Origin: Candidatus Firestoneibacteriota bacterium
GTDB taxonomy: Bacteria; Oederibacteriota; JAAXVQ01; JAUVAV01
Assembly (NCBI GenBank): GCA_030635415.1
Contig: DAOVYW010000121.1
Span: 1 to 7,222 of the forward strand
Direction of reading: 5' to 3'
DNA length: 7,222 nt
Part shown: positions 1 through 5,763 of the stretch, piece by piece
Position numbering within the stretch: position 1 is the first letter of the stretch
Layout of the letters: each line of letters starts with the position of its first letter
Translations under genes and position numbers: made by a program
The notes under the pieces: generated by a model
The model's database searches: none
Seen by the model: only the letters and a program-made list of their open reading frames with translations
Told to the model about the DNA's origin: nothing

Positions 1-90
1 AGCCATAACCACAATACCAATTATCATGCGGCCGATATAGCGGAACTGAAAATCCTTATTAATCAAATAATTCCGTCTTCGCCATGCCAT
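1..90 (-). CDS. N-terminal fragment of a membrane protein, possibly a HAMP/chemoreceptor-like sensor (partial)
   Basis: Only the first 30 codons are inside the window and the gene runs off the left edge. The visible protein begins MAWRRRNYLINKDFQFRYI and then enters a hydrophobic stretch (RMIIGIVVMA), which looks like the start of a first membrane segment after a basic cytoplasmic tail. A short basic N-terminus with a YLINKDFQFRYI-like motif is, from memory, common in short HAMP-domain or methyl-accepting-chemotaxis-like proteins of uncultivated diderms; this is family resemblance only, since no HAMP or signalling domain can be seen. The start is well supported: GAGGAGG at 98-104 lies seven bases upstream of the ATG at 90-88. 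A second ATG at 85-83 is in another frame. The gene follows the pseudopilin stop by 37 nt, so the two are probably co-transcribed. Confidence 0.6.
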   Translation of the reverse strand, partial: MAWRRRNYLINKDFQFRYIGRMIIGIVVMA

Positions 91-127
91 GGAAATGCCT
101 CCTCAGATTTTAAACTATAACTGTCTC

Positions 128-556
128 TCAATATGTGGTATAGGATATTCCTCTTGAATCCCGGCCAATAGAGTTCACAAATATCCGGCCGCTTTCGTAA
201 TTATAATACCAGCCTCTTCCGTATCCTTCCGGCTTTCCAGTACCATAGGTAATCTCATTTCCGGCCGGAGAGGAATAACCGGATTTAGGATACAGCTTTT
301 CCACTTCCGGAATAACTTCCAGATATCTCCCAAAAGGACTATTAGGGTTCAACTCCCGTGGAAAAACACCCTGATGGTCCTGGTAATAGAGCAGTATAGC
401 TTGCCGTAACTCATGCAGCCTTCCGACTGTAGTACCTTCCCGGGTTTTTTCGTTCAGCTGGCCAAACCGAATAATCACCGCCAAGACCAGCCCGATAATT
501 ATTAAGCTGGTTATGATGGAACTTTTATATTGATAAAACTTCTTGATTTTCGACAT
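128..556 (-). CDS. Pseudopilin-like (GspG-type) protein without a canonical prepilin cleavage motif
   Basis: The 142-residue product has a short basic N-terminus, one membrane helix at about residues 13-31 and a soluble C-terminal domain. Just after the helix comes NEKTREGTTVGRLHELRQAI followed by LLYYQDHQGVFPREL (residues 55-69), the pattern seen in GspG-like and related minor pseudopilins, where a long alpha-helix precedes a 'YY.D..G.YP' segment. The end (GWYYNYESGRIFVNS, then DSRG and SYTTY) also resembles the C-terminal sheet of that group. Such proteins build the pseudopilus of type II secretion or type IV pilus systems in the inner membrane. Oddly, the G-F-T-L-I-E type leader site is missing: the helix follows YKSSIITSL, with no Gly before the core and no Glu at position +5. 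It may therefore stay an uncleaved membrane anchor. A GTG at 565 is in frame, but ATG 556 sits better relative to the AGGAGG. The gene overlaps the phosphatase gene by 32 nt. Confidence 0.75.
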   Translation of the reverse strand: MSKIKKFYQYKSSIITSLIIIGLVLAVIIRFGQLNEKTREGTTVGRLHELRQAILLYYQDHQGVFPRELNPNSPFGRYLEVIPEVEKLYPKSGYSSPAGNEITYGTGKPEGYGRGWYYNYESGRIFVNSIGRDSRGISYTTY

Positions 557-1382
557 AATGCCCACACCCTCCTTTTAACACCTTGATCATTGCGGCATGC
601 AGATAACCGTTGCTGGCTAAAAACGAGCCACCGTAAATATCCAGCCGGTGGCCGTGAAAATCCGTTATTCGTCCGCCGGCTTCCTCAATCATTAGAGACC
701 CGGCGGCCACATCCCAGGGTTTCAATTTCAATTCCCAAAATCCATCAAAACGTCCGGCGGCCAGATCGCAAAGATCCAACGAGGCCGCTCCCGCCCGGCG
801 CACGGCCCGGCTCTGTTCTGACATTAAACGAAAATTCAAAAAACTATTTTGCTCGCTGGTCCGAAAATCATAGGGAAATCCGGTGGCTAGTAAAGCCTGC
901 TTTAGTTTACGGGTTCGGGAAACATGGATGCGTTTTTTATTACGCCAGGCGCCCCGTCCTCGGCGGGCAAAATATAATTCCCGCAACATAGGGTTGTAAA
1001 CCCCACCCATGATTATTTTTCCCCGTCTCTCAATACCGGCCGAAACCGCAAAATGAGGGAATCCATGGGCGTAATTCGTAGTTCCATCCAGAGGATCTAT
1101 AATCCACCGGATTTTATTCTGCCGTGCCGGCTTCCGCCATACCGCGCAGTTCTCGGCATCCTTCATTTCTTCGGAAAGCACTTCGTGCTCTGGAAAATGA
1201 CGGTTAACCGTCCTTAGAAATCTGGCTTCTACCTCCCGGTCCATTTCCGTAACTAGGTCGCTATTTCCCTTAAACTCCACTTGATGCGCTGATTCCAGAC
1301 GCCGCCGTAATATTTCTCCGGACTTGAGGAGCAGGGTGTGGAGGACTTCCATCATCCGGACATCGTCCACCTTAGACTTCAT
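525..1382 (-). CDS. Inositol-1-monophosphatase family protein (SuhB-like)
   Basis: The product is a soluble Mg2+-dependent phosphatase of the inositol monophosphatase superfamily, which removes phosphate from inositol-1-phosphate or related sugar or nucleotide phosphates. The full set of metal-site motifs is visible: LSEE at 69-72, DPLDGTTNYAHGFPHF at 96-111 (metal ligands D96 and D99) and WDVAAGSLMIEEAGG at 223-237 (D224). The length of 285 residues is slightly above the usual 260-270. The first ATG (1382) has no obvious ribosome binding site. The tandem ATGs at 1355 and 1352 lie about 11 nt after an AAGGTGG and would give a protein starting MMEVLHTLLLKSGEI, closer to where family members usually begin, so the true start is uncertain. 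The gene is first after a good promoter, and its 3' end contains the start of the pseudopilin gene. The substrate cannot be told from sequence: suhB-, cysQ- and histidinol-phosphatase-like members share these motifs, and the last activity would fit the nearby his genes. Confidence 0.92.
   Translation of the reverse strand: MKSKVDDVRMMEVLHTLLLKSGEILRRRLESAHQVEFKGNSDLVTEMDREVEARFLRTVNRHFPEHEVLSEEMKDAENCAVWRKPARQNKIRWIIDPLDGTTNYAHGFPHFAVSAGIERRGKIIMGGVYNPMLRELYFARRGRGAWRNKKRIHVSRTRKLKQALLATGFPYDFRTSEQNSFLNFRLMSEQSRAVRRAGAASLDLCDLAAGRFDGFWELKLKPWDVAAGSLMIEEAGGRITDFHGHRLDIYGGSFLASNGYLHAAMIKVLKGGCGHYVENQEVLSI
568..573 (-). promoter_or_regulatory. Shine-Dalgarno site of the pseudopilin gene, inside the upstream coding region
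   Basis: AGGAGG on the minus strand lies in the last codons of the inositol-monophosphatase gene. It is 11 nt from ATG 556 but only 2 nt from the in-frame GTG at 565-563, which favours the ATG as the real start. Because ribosomes finishing the upstream gene pass over this site, translation of the two genes is probably coupled. Confidence 0.6.
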
Positions 1383-1413
1383 AGCGCAACTGAAAAATCA
1401 TCATTATATGGAT

Positions 1414-1443
1414 ATTCTAGCATTGCCGCCTTAATTACGTCAA
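1414..1443 (-). promoter_or_regulatory. Predicted sigma70-type promoter for the phosphatase-pseudopilin unit
   Basis: On the minus strand TTGACG (1443-1438) is followed by an 18-nt spacer and TAGAAT (1419-1414). A TG sits one base upstream of the -10, forming an extended -10. A second perfect TATAAT lies at 1408-1403, 11 nt further downstream, but has no good -35 of its own. Transcription would start near 1407 or 1396, giving a short leader. The position between the unknown FN3 gene and the phosphatase gene, just after a repeat element, fits the start of a new transcription unit. Confidence 0.6.
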
Positions 1444-1494
1444 TGAAAAGAGCAATCTTCACAAAATCCCTCTTTTCTAATCATGCCACTGTAG

Positions 1495-1579
1495 GTAGGG
1501 GGCTGGCTTCCATGCCGGCCCGTGGATTTAAAGGCATGCTGATATTTCTTGGGCGGCCACAGCAGGGGGCCGCCCCTAC
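1495..1579. repeat. Composite palindromic (REP/MITE-like) element with GTAGGGG ends
   Basis: The + strand begins GTAGGGGGC at 1495 and ends with its near mirror CGCCCCTAC at 1579, so the element has short inverted ends. It holds two hairpins. The left one pairs GGGCTGGC (1500-1507) with GCCGGCCC (1514-1521) around a 6-nt loop, with one G.T wobble. The right one pairs GGGCGGCC (1551-1558) perfectly with GGCCGCCC (1568-1575) around a 9-nt loop. About 29 bp of AT-richer DNA separates them. Palindromes of the type GTAGGGGC...GCCC are, from memory, dispersed in many copies in diverse bacterial genomes. The element carries no coding sequence and no T-tract that would make it a standard terminator on the minus strand. 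Its right end overlaps the stop codon of the FN3 gene. A further GTAG at 1491-1494 abuts the left end. Confidence 0.7.
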
Positions 1580-3153
1580 TTCCCGGGAAACACGGTAATG
1601 CGGACGTTAAAATATCCCAACACCGCCCACCCCTGTTTCCAGTGCATAAATGACATATCAAAATTAAAAAAGCGGTCCACATGCAGATTGAGTAGCAGGG
1701 GCTGCTGCCGGGATTCAAGTTCGGCATTCAGCGGATAAATAATTTCCAGGGCGACATTCATGCGCCGGACAATGGGGAAATCCACTCCCACAAAAAAGAG
1801 GTTTCGCGTTTTTTCCGGTTCCAGATACTTGGAAAGATAGTAGACCGCGTCACCCATGGTCCCATATAAATATCCGCCGTGCACGCCCCAGTCACCGAAA
1901 CTCCGGCTCAAACTAAGATAGGCGCCCCAAAGATAATCCATATTTGACTTTTCTGAAAAGGTGAAGCTCCCACCGCTGGCGTCCTGTTGCCCGGCAAAAA
2001 GTTGAATAGCGCCTTTGCCTCCCACGGCCAGGCTTAGAGGAGCCTGCTGTTCGGTCAGCAAGGTATACTTGGCATCCATGCTCAACAGCCAAAGACTGAT
2101 GGGATCCAGAAAAAGCGCTAAAGGAGAGAGCGAGGGATCCTGCGTCCCGTAAAGCGTGCCGATGTAATAACAAAATTGCAGACTGCCGGTCAACCCTCTT
2201 TCCTTGCGCCCCATACCGCGATAAGCGGTAGACATCCATATCAAACCATCACGGCTGCGGTCGTTGGCCCGACCCGCCAAGGGCGCGCTGGCTTCTCCGG
2301 TCAAACCCCAGGCATCTACCGCTGTGACGCAGTAGAAATATTCTTGTCCATATTCACCGCCATCATCATTATATAGCGTCATGGCCACCGGGGTATTGGT
2401 TAAACACTCTCCCGGGTCTTCCCGGGACACAGAGCGGTAAACCAGATAACCGGCTATATCATGCGAGGTGCGGGTATTTTTTTTCCATTTCAGACTAACC
2501 CGCTCCTCCTCGGAAATAACCTCAAAATCCCGTGGTACCATGGGCGGCAGGGAAGGTAACAGACCGCAAATTATAGAACGCGAGGAAATCAGAGTCGCGC
2601 CTTTGGCGTCAATAGCCGATACCCGGTAGGTATATTGGACATGGGGCGTAACGGTCAGATCACGATACGAATTTCCGGCCAGAGGAAAAGTGTTCAGTCT
2701 ATCAGCCTTTCCCCCGTGTTCAGTTTTAAAAACCAGATATCCTGCAAATCCGCTCCACGCCGTAGCTGTATTGGACCAACTCAGTTTAATCTCTTCCGCT
2801 GTGGCAACGGCCGTAAGTCTCATCGGATCCGGCTGCCCTCCGGCCGGATGAATGTTTGTTTGAGCCGCCAAGGTGTTTCCCTTTTCTCCTCCACCGGATA
2901 CCAAAGGATTTTTTTTCTTCGCGGTCGCGGCAATAGTATTTCCTCCCCCGGATGCCGGCAAAACCGGTTGGGAGGCTATCGCGCCGGCGGCTTCCGTATT
3001 GCCATTGGCATCGACCCGCCCGGCTGGTTCTTTTTTTTCACACAAAGCCCGAAGGGCTTTTTCTAGGGGGGTTGCTTTTTTCGCTGCCACGGATGAAACA
3101 ACCAAGGCCGGGATAAAGATAACCGCCAATGCCAAACCAACATATTTAACCAT
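1576..3153 (-). CDS. Secreted protein with repeat linker, two fibronectin type III domains and a probable C-terminal outer-membrane beta-barrel; function unknown
   Basis: I do not recognise this 525-residue protein as a named family. It starts with a clear signal peptide (hydrophobic residues 5-22, predicted cleavage after VAA at 22-24). A low-complexity, Ala/Gly-rich linker with three imperfect repeats follows (51-106). Two fibronectin type III domains come next at about 109-197 and 205-292, each with the expected signs (KLSW or SLKW in strand B, GYLV[FY] in strand C, and Y.Y[RC]V[ST]A[IV]DA..G near the end). The last 220 residues show alternating hydrophobic/polar segments, many Tyr/Phe/Trp and turn-like D/G/N stretches, ending FNVRITVFPGK, consistent with an outer-membrane barrel. 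It probably displays the FN3 domains in the periplasm or outside the cell. ATG 3153 has GGAG seven bases upstream and lies 3 nt after the trpG stop. The TAG stop lies in the end of a repeat element. Confidence 0.85.
   Translation of the reverse strand: MVKYVGLALAVIFIPALVVSSVAAKKATPLEKALRALCEKKEPAGRVDANGNTEAAGAIASQPVLPASGGGNTIAATAKKKNPLVSGGGEKGNTLAAQTNIHPAGGQPDPMRLTAVATAEEIKLSWSNTATAWSGFAGYLVFKTEHGGKADRLNTFPLAGNSYRDLTVTPHVQYTYRVSAIDAKGATLISSRSIICGLLPSLPPMVPRDFEVISEEERVSLKWKKNTRTSHDIAGYLVYRSVSREDPGECLTNTPVAMTLYNDDGGEYGQEYFYCVTAVDAWGLTGEASAPLAGRANDRSRDGLIWMSTAYRGMGRKERGLTGSLQFCYYIGTLYGTQDPSLSPLALFLDPISLWLLSMDAKYTLLTEQQAPLSLAVGGKGAIQLFAGQQDASGGSFTFSEKSNMDYLWGAYLSLSRSFGDWGVHGGYLYGTMGDAVYYLSKYLEPEKTRNLFFVGVDFPIVRRMNVALEIIYPLNAELESRQQPLLLNLHVDRFFNFDMSFMHWKQGWAVLGYFNVRITVFPGK
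2836..3003 (-). repeat. Three imperfect 15-21-residue repeats in the linker of the FN3/barrel protein
   Basis: Residues 51-70, 71-91 and 92-106 each begin GNT[EIL]AA and pass through a variable middle to a Pro- and Gly-rich end (LPASGG, LVSGGGEK, HPAGG). The repeats are clear in the protein but diverged in DNA (for example GGCAATACG, GGAAATACT, GGAAACACC). This argues against very recent slippage and for an older duplication kept as a flexible spacer between the signal peptide region and the first FN3 domain. Confidence 0.6.
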
Positions 3154-3156
3154 GGC

Positions 3157-3723
3157 TTATCTCCGTTCCAAAAAATTGGCCAGCAACTTCTTCCCGGCCT
3201 CGGTTAAAATCGATTCCGGATGGAATTGCACGCCCTCGGTTGGATATTGGCAATGGCGAATACCCATTATTTCTTTTTCCTTCGTCCAGGCCGAAATCTT
3301 GAGTATGGGGGGCAGTTTTCCGGAATCAATTAATAAAGAGTGATAGCGGGTGGCGGTAAAGGGATTGGGCAAGCCTTGAAATACTCCCCGGCCGTCATGC
3401 TGAATATCCGAGGTCTTACCATGCATTAAGCGGGCAGCCCGAACTATCCGGCCGCCAAAAGCTTCGGCAATGGATTGATGTCCCAAGCAGACGCCCAGAA
3501 TGGGTATCTGTGAACAAAAAGTTTTAATTACTTCCACAGATATCCCCGCCTCCTTTGGCGTTCCGGGACCGGGGGAAATAACTATTTTTTCGGGATGCAG
3601 CCGCGAGATATCCGCCAGCTTGATTTCATCGTTGCGGACCACCCTGATTTTTTTTCCCAACTCCCCCAAATACTGCACCAGATTATATGTAAAGGAGTCA
3701 TAGTTATCAATTATCAGGATCAT
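3157..3723 (-). CDS. trpG: Anthranilate synthase component II (glutamine amidotransferase)
   Basis: The product is the class I glutamine amidotransferase subunit that releases ammonia from glutamine and passes it to TrpE for anthranilate synthesis, the first step of the tryptophan pathway. The 188-residue protein is of normal length and begins MILIIDNYDSFTYNLVQYLG, the family's standard N-terminus. The oxyanion segment SPGPGTPKEAG is at 50-60, the nucleophile elbow GVCLGHQ at 77-83 (Cys79), and the His/Glu of the triad in FHPES (His168, Glu170). MHGKTS at 100-105 and RYHSL at 126-130 are also typical. An upstream in-frame ATG at 3768 would add 15 unrelated residues and is rejected. The chosen ATG overlaps the trpE stop (ATGA), which predicts translational coupling and 1:1 subunits. 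TrpG and PabA are very similar, so this subunit could also serve folate synthesis. Confidence 0.95.
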   Translation of the reverse strand: MILIIDNYDSFTYNLVQYLGELGKKIRVVRNDEIKLADISRLHPEKIVISPGPGTPKEAGISVEVIKTFCSQIPILGVCLGHQSIAEAFGGRIVRAARLMHGKTSDIQHDGRGVFQGLPNPFTATRYHSLLIDSGKLPPILKISAWTKEKEIMGIRHCQYPTEGVQFHPESILTEAGKKLLANFLERR

Positions 3724-5234
3724 TTCGCACGCCTGCCTTTCCAGCCAAGCGTGCCCCCGGAGGGCCATCCCTGGTGGGCCAGTTCCAAGGCCTTGACCAA
3801 GGCCTGCATTTTACTTAGCGTTTCCTGGTATTCACGCTCCGGTTTTGAATCCGCCACGATCCCGGCCGCAGCCTGAAGGTAGTATTTGCCCCGGGTATAG
3901 AGAATGGTTCGGATGGTAATAGCCGTATCCAGGCTGCCGGAATAATTGAAATAACCGACTGCTCCGGCATATGGACCCCGGCGACAGGTCTCCAGTTCTT
4001 CTATAATTTCCATGGCCCTGATCTTGGGCGCTCCGGTTACAGTTCCAGCTGGAAACGCGGCCCGCAAGGCGTCAAATTGGTCCTGGCCGGAAGCCAGCCG
4101 GCCGTCAACCTGGGATACAATATGCATAACGTGAGAGTACTTCTCTATCACCATGAGTTCCTGAACCTTTACTGTCCCATAAGCGCAAACCCGTCCGAGA
4201 TCATTACGTCCTAAATCCACCAGCATAATATGCTCAGCCCGTTCCTTGGGATCGGCCAATAACCGTTCGGCCTGACGCCGGTCGTTTTCCGCATCCACTC
4301 CCCTTTTCATAGTTCCGGCTATGGGCCGTGTGGAAACTACCTGACCTTCCCGCTTAACCAGAAGTTCCGGAGAAGAACCAACCAGCTCACACTCCTGAAA
4401 CCGCAGATAAAACATGTAGGGCGAAGGATTAACCGCGCGCAACGCCCGATAAACATCGAAGGGAGCGACGGTTGACCGGACTGAAACACGCTGGGATATT
4501 TGAACCTGGATAATATCTCCAGCGCGAATATATTCTTTGGACCGGCGGACATTGGAAATAAATTCTTTCCGGCTTATATTGGATTCCAGTTTAAGTTTGC
4601 CGGTCCGTCTCCGGACCGGCAAATGCGGCAGAGGCCCGGCTAATTTTTTAGCCAGGGATAGAATGGCGCGCCGTGCCCGGCGATAAGCCTTTTCAGGGTC
4701 ACCGGTAATATGGGCATTACTTACGATTTTAATGATATGTTTGACATGATCAAAAACCAGCAGGTTCTCGGTAAAAAAGAGCAAACTATCCGGCAAACCC
4801 AGATCATCAGGATTTTTAGCAGGCAGACGCTCAAAATAGCGAACCATATCATACGCCAAATAACCCACCGCTCCGCCAAAAAACGGTGGCAAGGCGGGAT
4901 CGCTAACTGTCCGGTAGCGCTGCATAAGTTCACGTAAAACCGTTAGGGGATCCTTGCCCCGGAATATTACGCTGGCTTTTCCCCGGCAGGTATACTCAAC
5001 CACTCCTTGGCGAACCGCCACGACCTCATCCGGATCCGCGCCCAAAAAAGAATAACGTCCTACTTGTTCTCCGTTTTCGACACTTTCCAGCAGAAAAGCT
5101 TGGCGCGCCCGGCCGGCGATTTTTAAAAACGCAGAAACCGGCGTTTCCACGTCCGCCGGCATTTCTAGATAAACCGGTATTAAATTTCCTTTCCGGCAGC
5201 GTTGTTTAAATTCCTGGAGACTGGGAGAAAACAT
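3720..5234 (-). CDS. trpE: Anthranilate synthase component I
   Basis: The product converts chorismate and ammonia to anthranilate and pyruvate together with TrpG. It is 504 residues, a usual length. The N-terminal domain carries LLES at 48-51, the known tryptophan-binding feedback motif, so the enzyme is probably inhibited by tryptophan. The chorismate-binding domain shows RPIAGTMKRG (303-312), HIMLVDLGRNDLGRV (335-349), GTVTGAPKIRAMEIIEELE (397-415) and YAGAVGYF (422-429). Ala306 in PIAGT is the residue of anthranilate synthases; aminodeoxychorismate synthase (PabB) has Lys there. The last ~18 residues (HQGWPSGGTLGWKGRRAK) form a short Gly-rich, basic tail beyond the family core. The ATG at 5234 has AAGGAG upstream but with a rather long 13-nt spacing. 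The gene follows hisI after 125 nt and overlaps trpG by 4 nt. Confidence 0.96.
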   Translation of the reverse strand: MFSPSLQEFKQRCRKGNLIPVYLEMPADVETPVSAFLKIAGRARQAFLLESVENGEQVGRYSFLGADPDEVVAVRQGVVEYTCRGKASVIFRGKDPLTVLRELMQRYRTVSDPALPPFFGGAVGYLAYDMVRYFERLPAKNPDDLGLPDSLLFFTENLLVFDHVKHIIKIVSNAHITGDPEKAYRRARRAILSLAKKLAGPLPHLPVRRRTGKLKLESNISRKEFISNVRRSKEYIRAGDIIQVQISQRVSVRSTVAPFDVYRALRAVNPSPYMFYLRFQECELVGSSPELLVKREGQVVSTRPIAGTMKRGVDAENDRRQAERLLADPKERAEHIMLVDLGRNDLGRVCAYGTVKVQELMVIEKYSHVMHIVSQVDGRLASGQDQFDALRAAFPAGTVTGAPKIRAMEIIEELETCRRGPYAGAVGYFNYSGSLDTAITIRTILYTRGKYYLQAAAGIVADSKPEREYQETLSKMQALVKALELAHQGWPSGGTLGWKGRRAK

Positions 5235-5359
5235 CTGATTATTAAATCTCCTTATAAATATTGGTGGTACAAATTTCCTAATCCCCTATTGCTCCCCTAC
5301 ACTGCCGCCGAGGTTCTAATAAACGGTTATTGATTACCCTTTTAAAAGGAAGGGGGCCT
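5235..5359 (-). other. hisI-trpE intergenic spacer with palindrome and G-rich short repeats
   Basis: This 125-nt gap is the longest inside the his-trp gene run. Read on the minus strand, it holds a perfect 12-bp palindrome CCTTTTAAAAGG (5349-5338) 10 nt after the hisI stop. A purine-rich stretch then has TAGGGGA twice, 11 nt apart (5299-5293 and 5288-5282), followed by a weaker TTAGGAA (5281-5275). The trpE ribosome binding site AAGGAG comes last. I see no convincing -35/-10 pair, no T-tract terminator and no TGG codons, so a classical Trp-codon leader-peptide attenuator is unlikely. It may hold a promoter or operator for trpEG, but this is unproven. Confidence 0.4.
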
Positions 5360-5743
5360 TTATTTCTTATACACTTGACCGGGATTAAAAACCTTTTGGC
5401 CTTCCTCGCGCAGTGAACCGTCGGGATTTACTACCCGGTAAAAGCAAGACCGGAATCCGGTATGGCATGCCCCCCCGATCTGATGCACCTTAAGAATAAC
5501 CGCGTCCAGGTCACAGTCTAATCTGACTTCTTTCACCTGTTGAACATGTCCGGAAGATTCACCCTTCTTCCAGAGTTTTTTCCGGGAGCGGCTGTAGTAA
5601 TGGGCCACACCGGTTTCCAGGCTCAAACGCAGTGCTTCTTCGTTCATAAAGGCCTGCATAAGAACCTCGCCGTTCTCCACGTCTTGCGCAATCGCCACCA
5701 TCAAGCCTTGGTCATCAAATTTTATTCCTTCAGGAATCTTCAC
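5360..5743 (-). CDS. hisI: Phosphoribosyl-AMP cyclohydrolase (monofunctional HisI)
   Basis: The enzyme opens the purine ring of phosphoribosyl-AMP, the third step of histidine synthesis, in the cytoplasm. The 127-residue protein has the full family signature: VLMQAFMNEEAL at 27-38, YYSRSRKKLWKKGESSGHVQ at 49-68, DCDLDAVILKVHQ at 76-88 and GGACHTGFRSCFYR at 90-103. Asp76, Asp78 and Asp80 are the expected Mg2+ ligands, and Cys77, Cys93 and Cys100 the expected Zn2+ ligands. It ends soon after this domain, so it lacks the HisE pyrophosphohydrolase half found in fused HisIE proteins; hisE must be elsewhere. The start codon is GTG, with GAGGAG about 10 nt upstream. It begins 20 nt after hisF and is the last his gene of the cluster. 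Confidence 0.96.
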   Translation of the reverse strand: MKIPEGIKFDDQGLMVAIAQDVENGEVLMQAFMNEEALRLSLETGVAHYYSRSRKKLWKKGESSGHVQQVKEVRLDCDLDAVILKVHQIGGACHTGFRSCFYRVVNPDGSLREEGQKVFNPGQVYKK

Positions 5744-5763
5744 GTTTTGTGCTCTCCTCTTAG

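Noticed and set aside
590..991. Open + strand frame of 133 codons across the phosphatase region
   Set aside because: It is antisense to a gene with a complete set of family motifs, and its translation shows no recognisable domain; a shadow frame.
1551..1575. GC-rich perfect hairpin after the FN3 stop as an intrinsic terminator
   Set aside because: On the minus strand it is followed by AAGAAATATC rather than a T-tract, so it does not fit a standard rho-independent terminator; the repeat-element reading explains it better.
1440..1727. Minus-strand frame of 95 codons spanning the repeat element and the end of the FN3 gene
   Set aside because: It overlaps the FN3 gene in another frame and runs through the palindromic element; low-complexity product with no family resemblance and no clear ribosome binding site.
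2873..3343. + strand frame of 156 codons opposite the FN3 signal region and the trpG end
   Set aside because: The Phe/Pro-rich product is the mirror of the Gly/Lys linker codons; antisense shadow.
3720..5234. trpE as pabB (aminodeoxychorismate synthase component I)
   Set aside because: The motif is PIAGT, not PIKGT, and the tryptophan-binding LLES motif is present; both point to anthranilate synthase.
5262..5269. GGTGGTAC, like the core of a T-box antiterminator, just upstream of trpE
   Set aside because: It reads on the + strand, opposite to trpE, lacks the following CC of the T-box consensus, and no gene lies on that strand.
5338..5349. CCTTTTAAAAGG as a hisI terminator
   Set aside because: A 12-nt palindrome can form only a very short stem with a loop, and no T-run follows.
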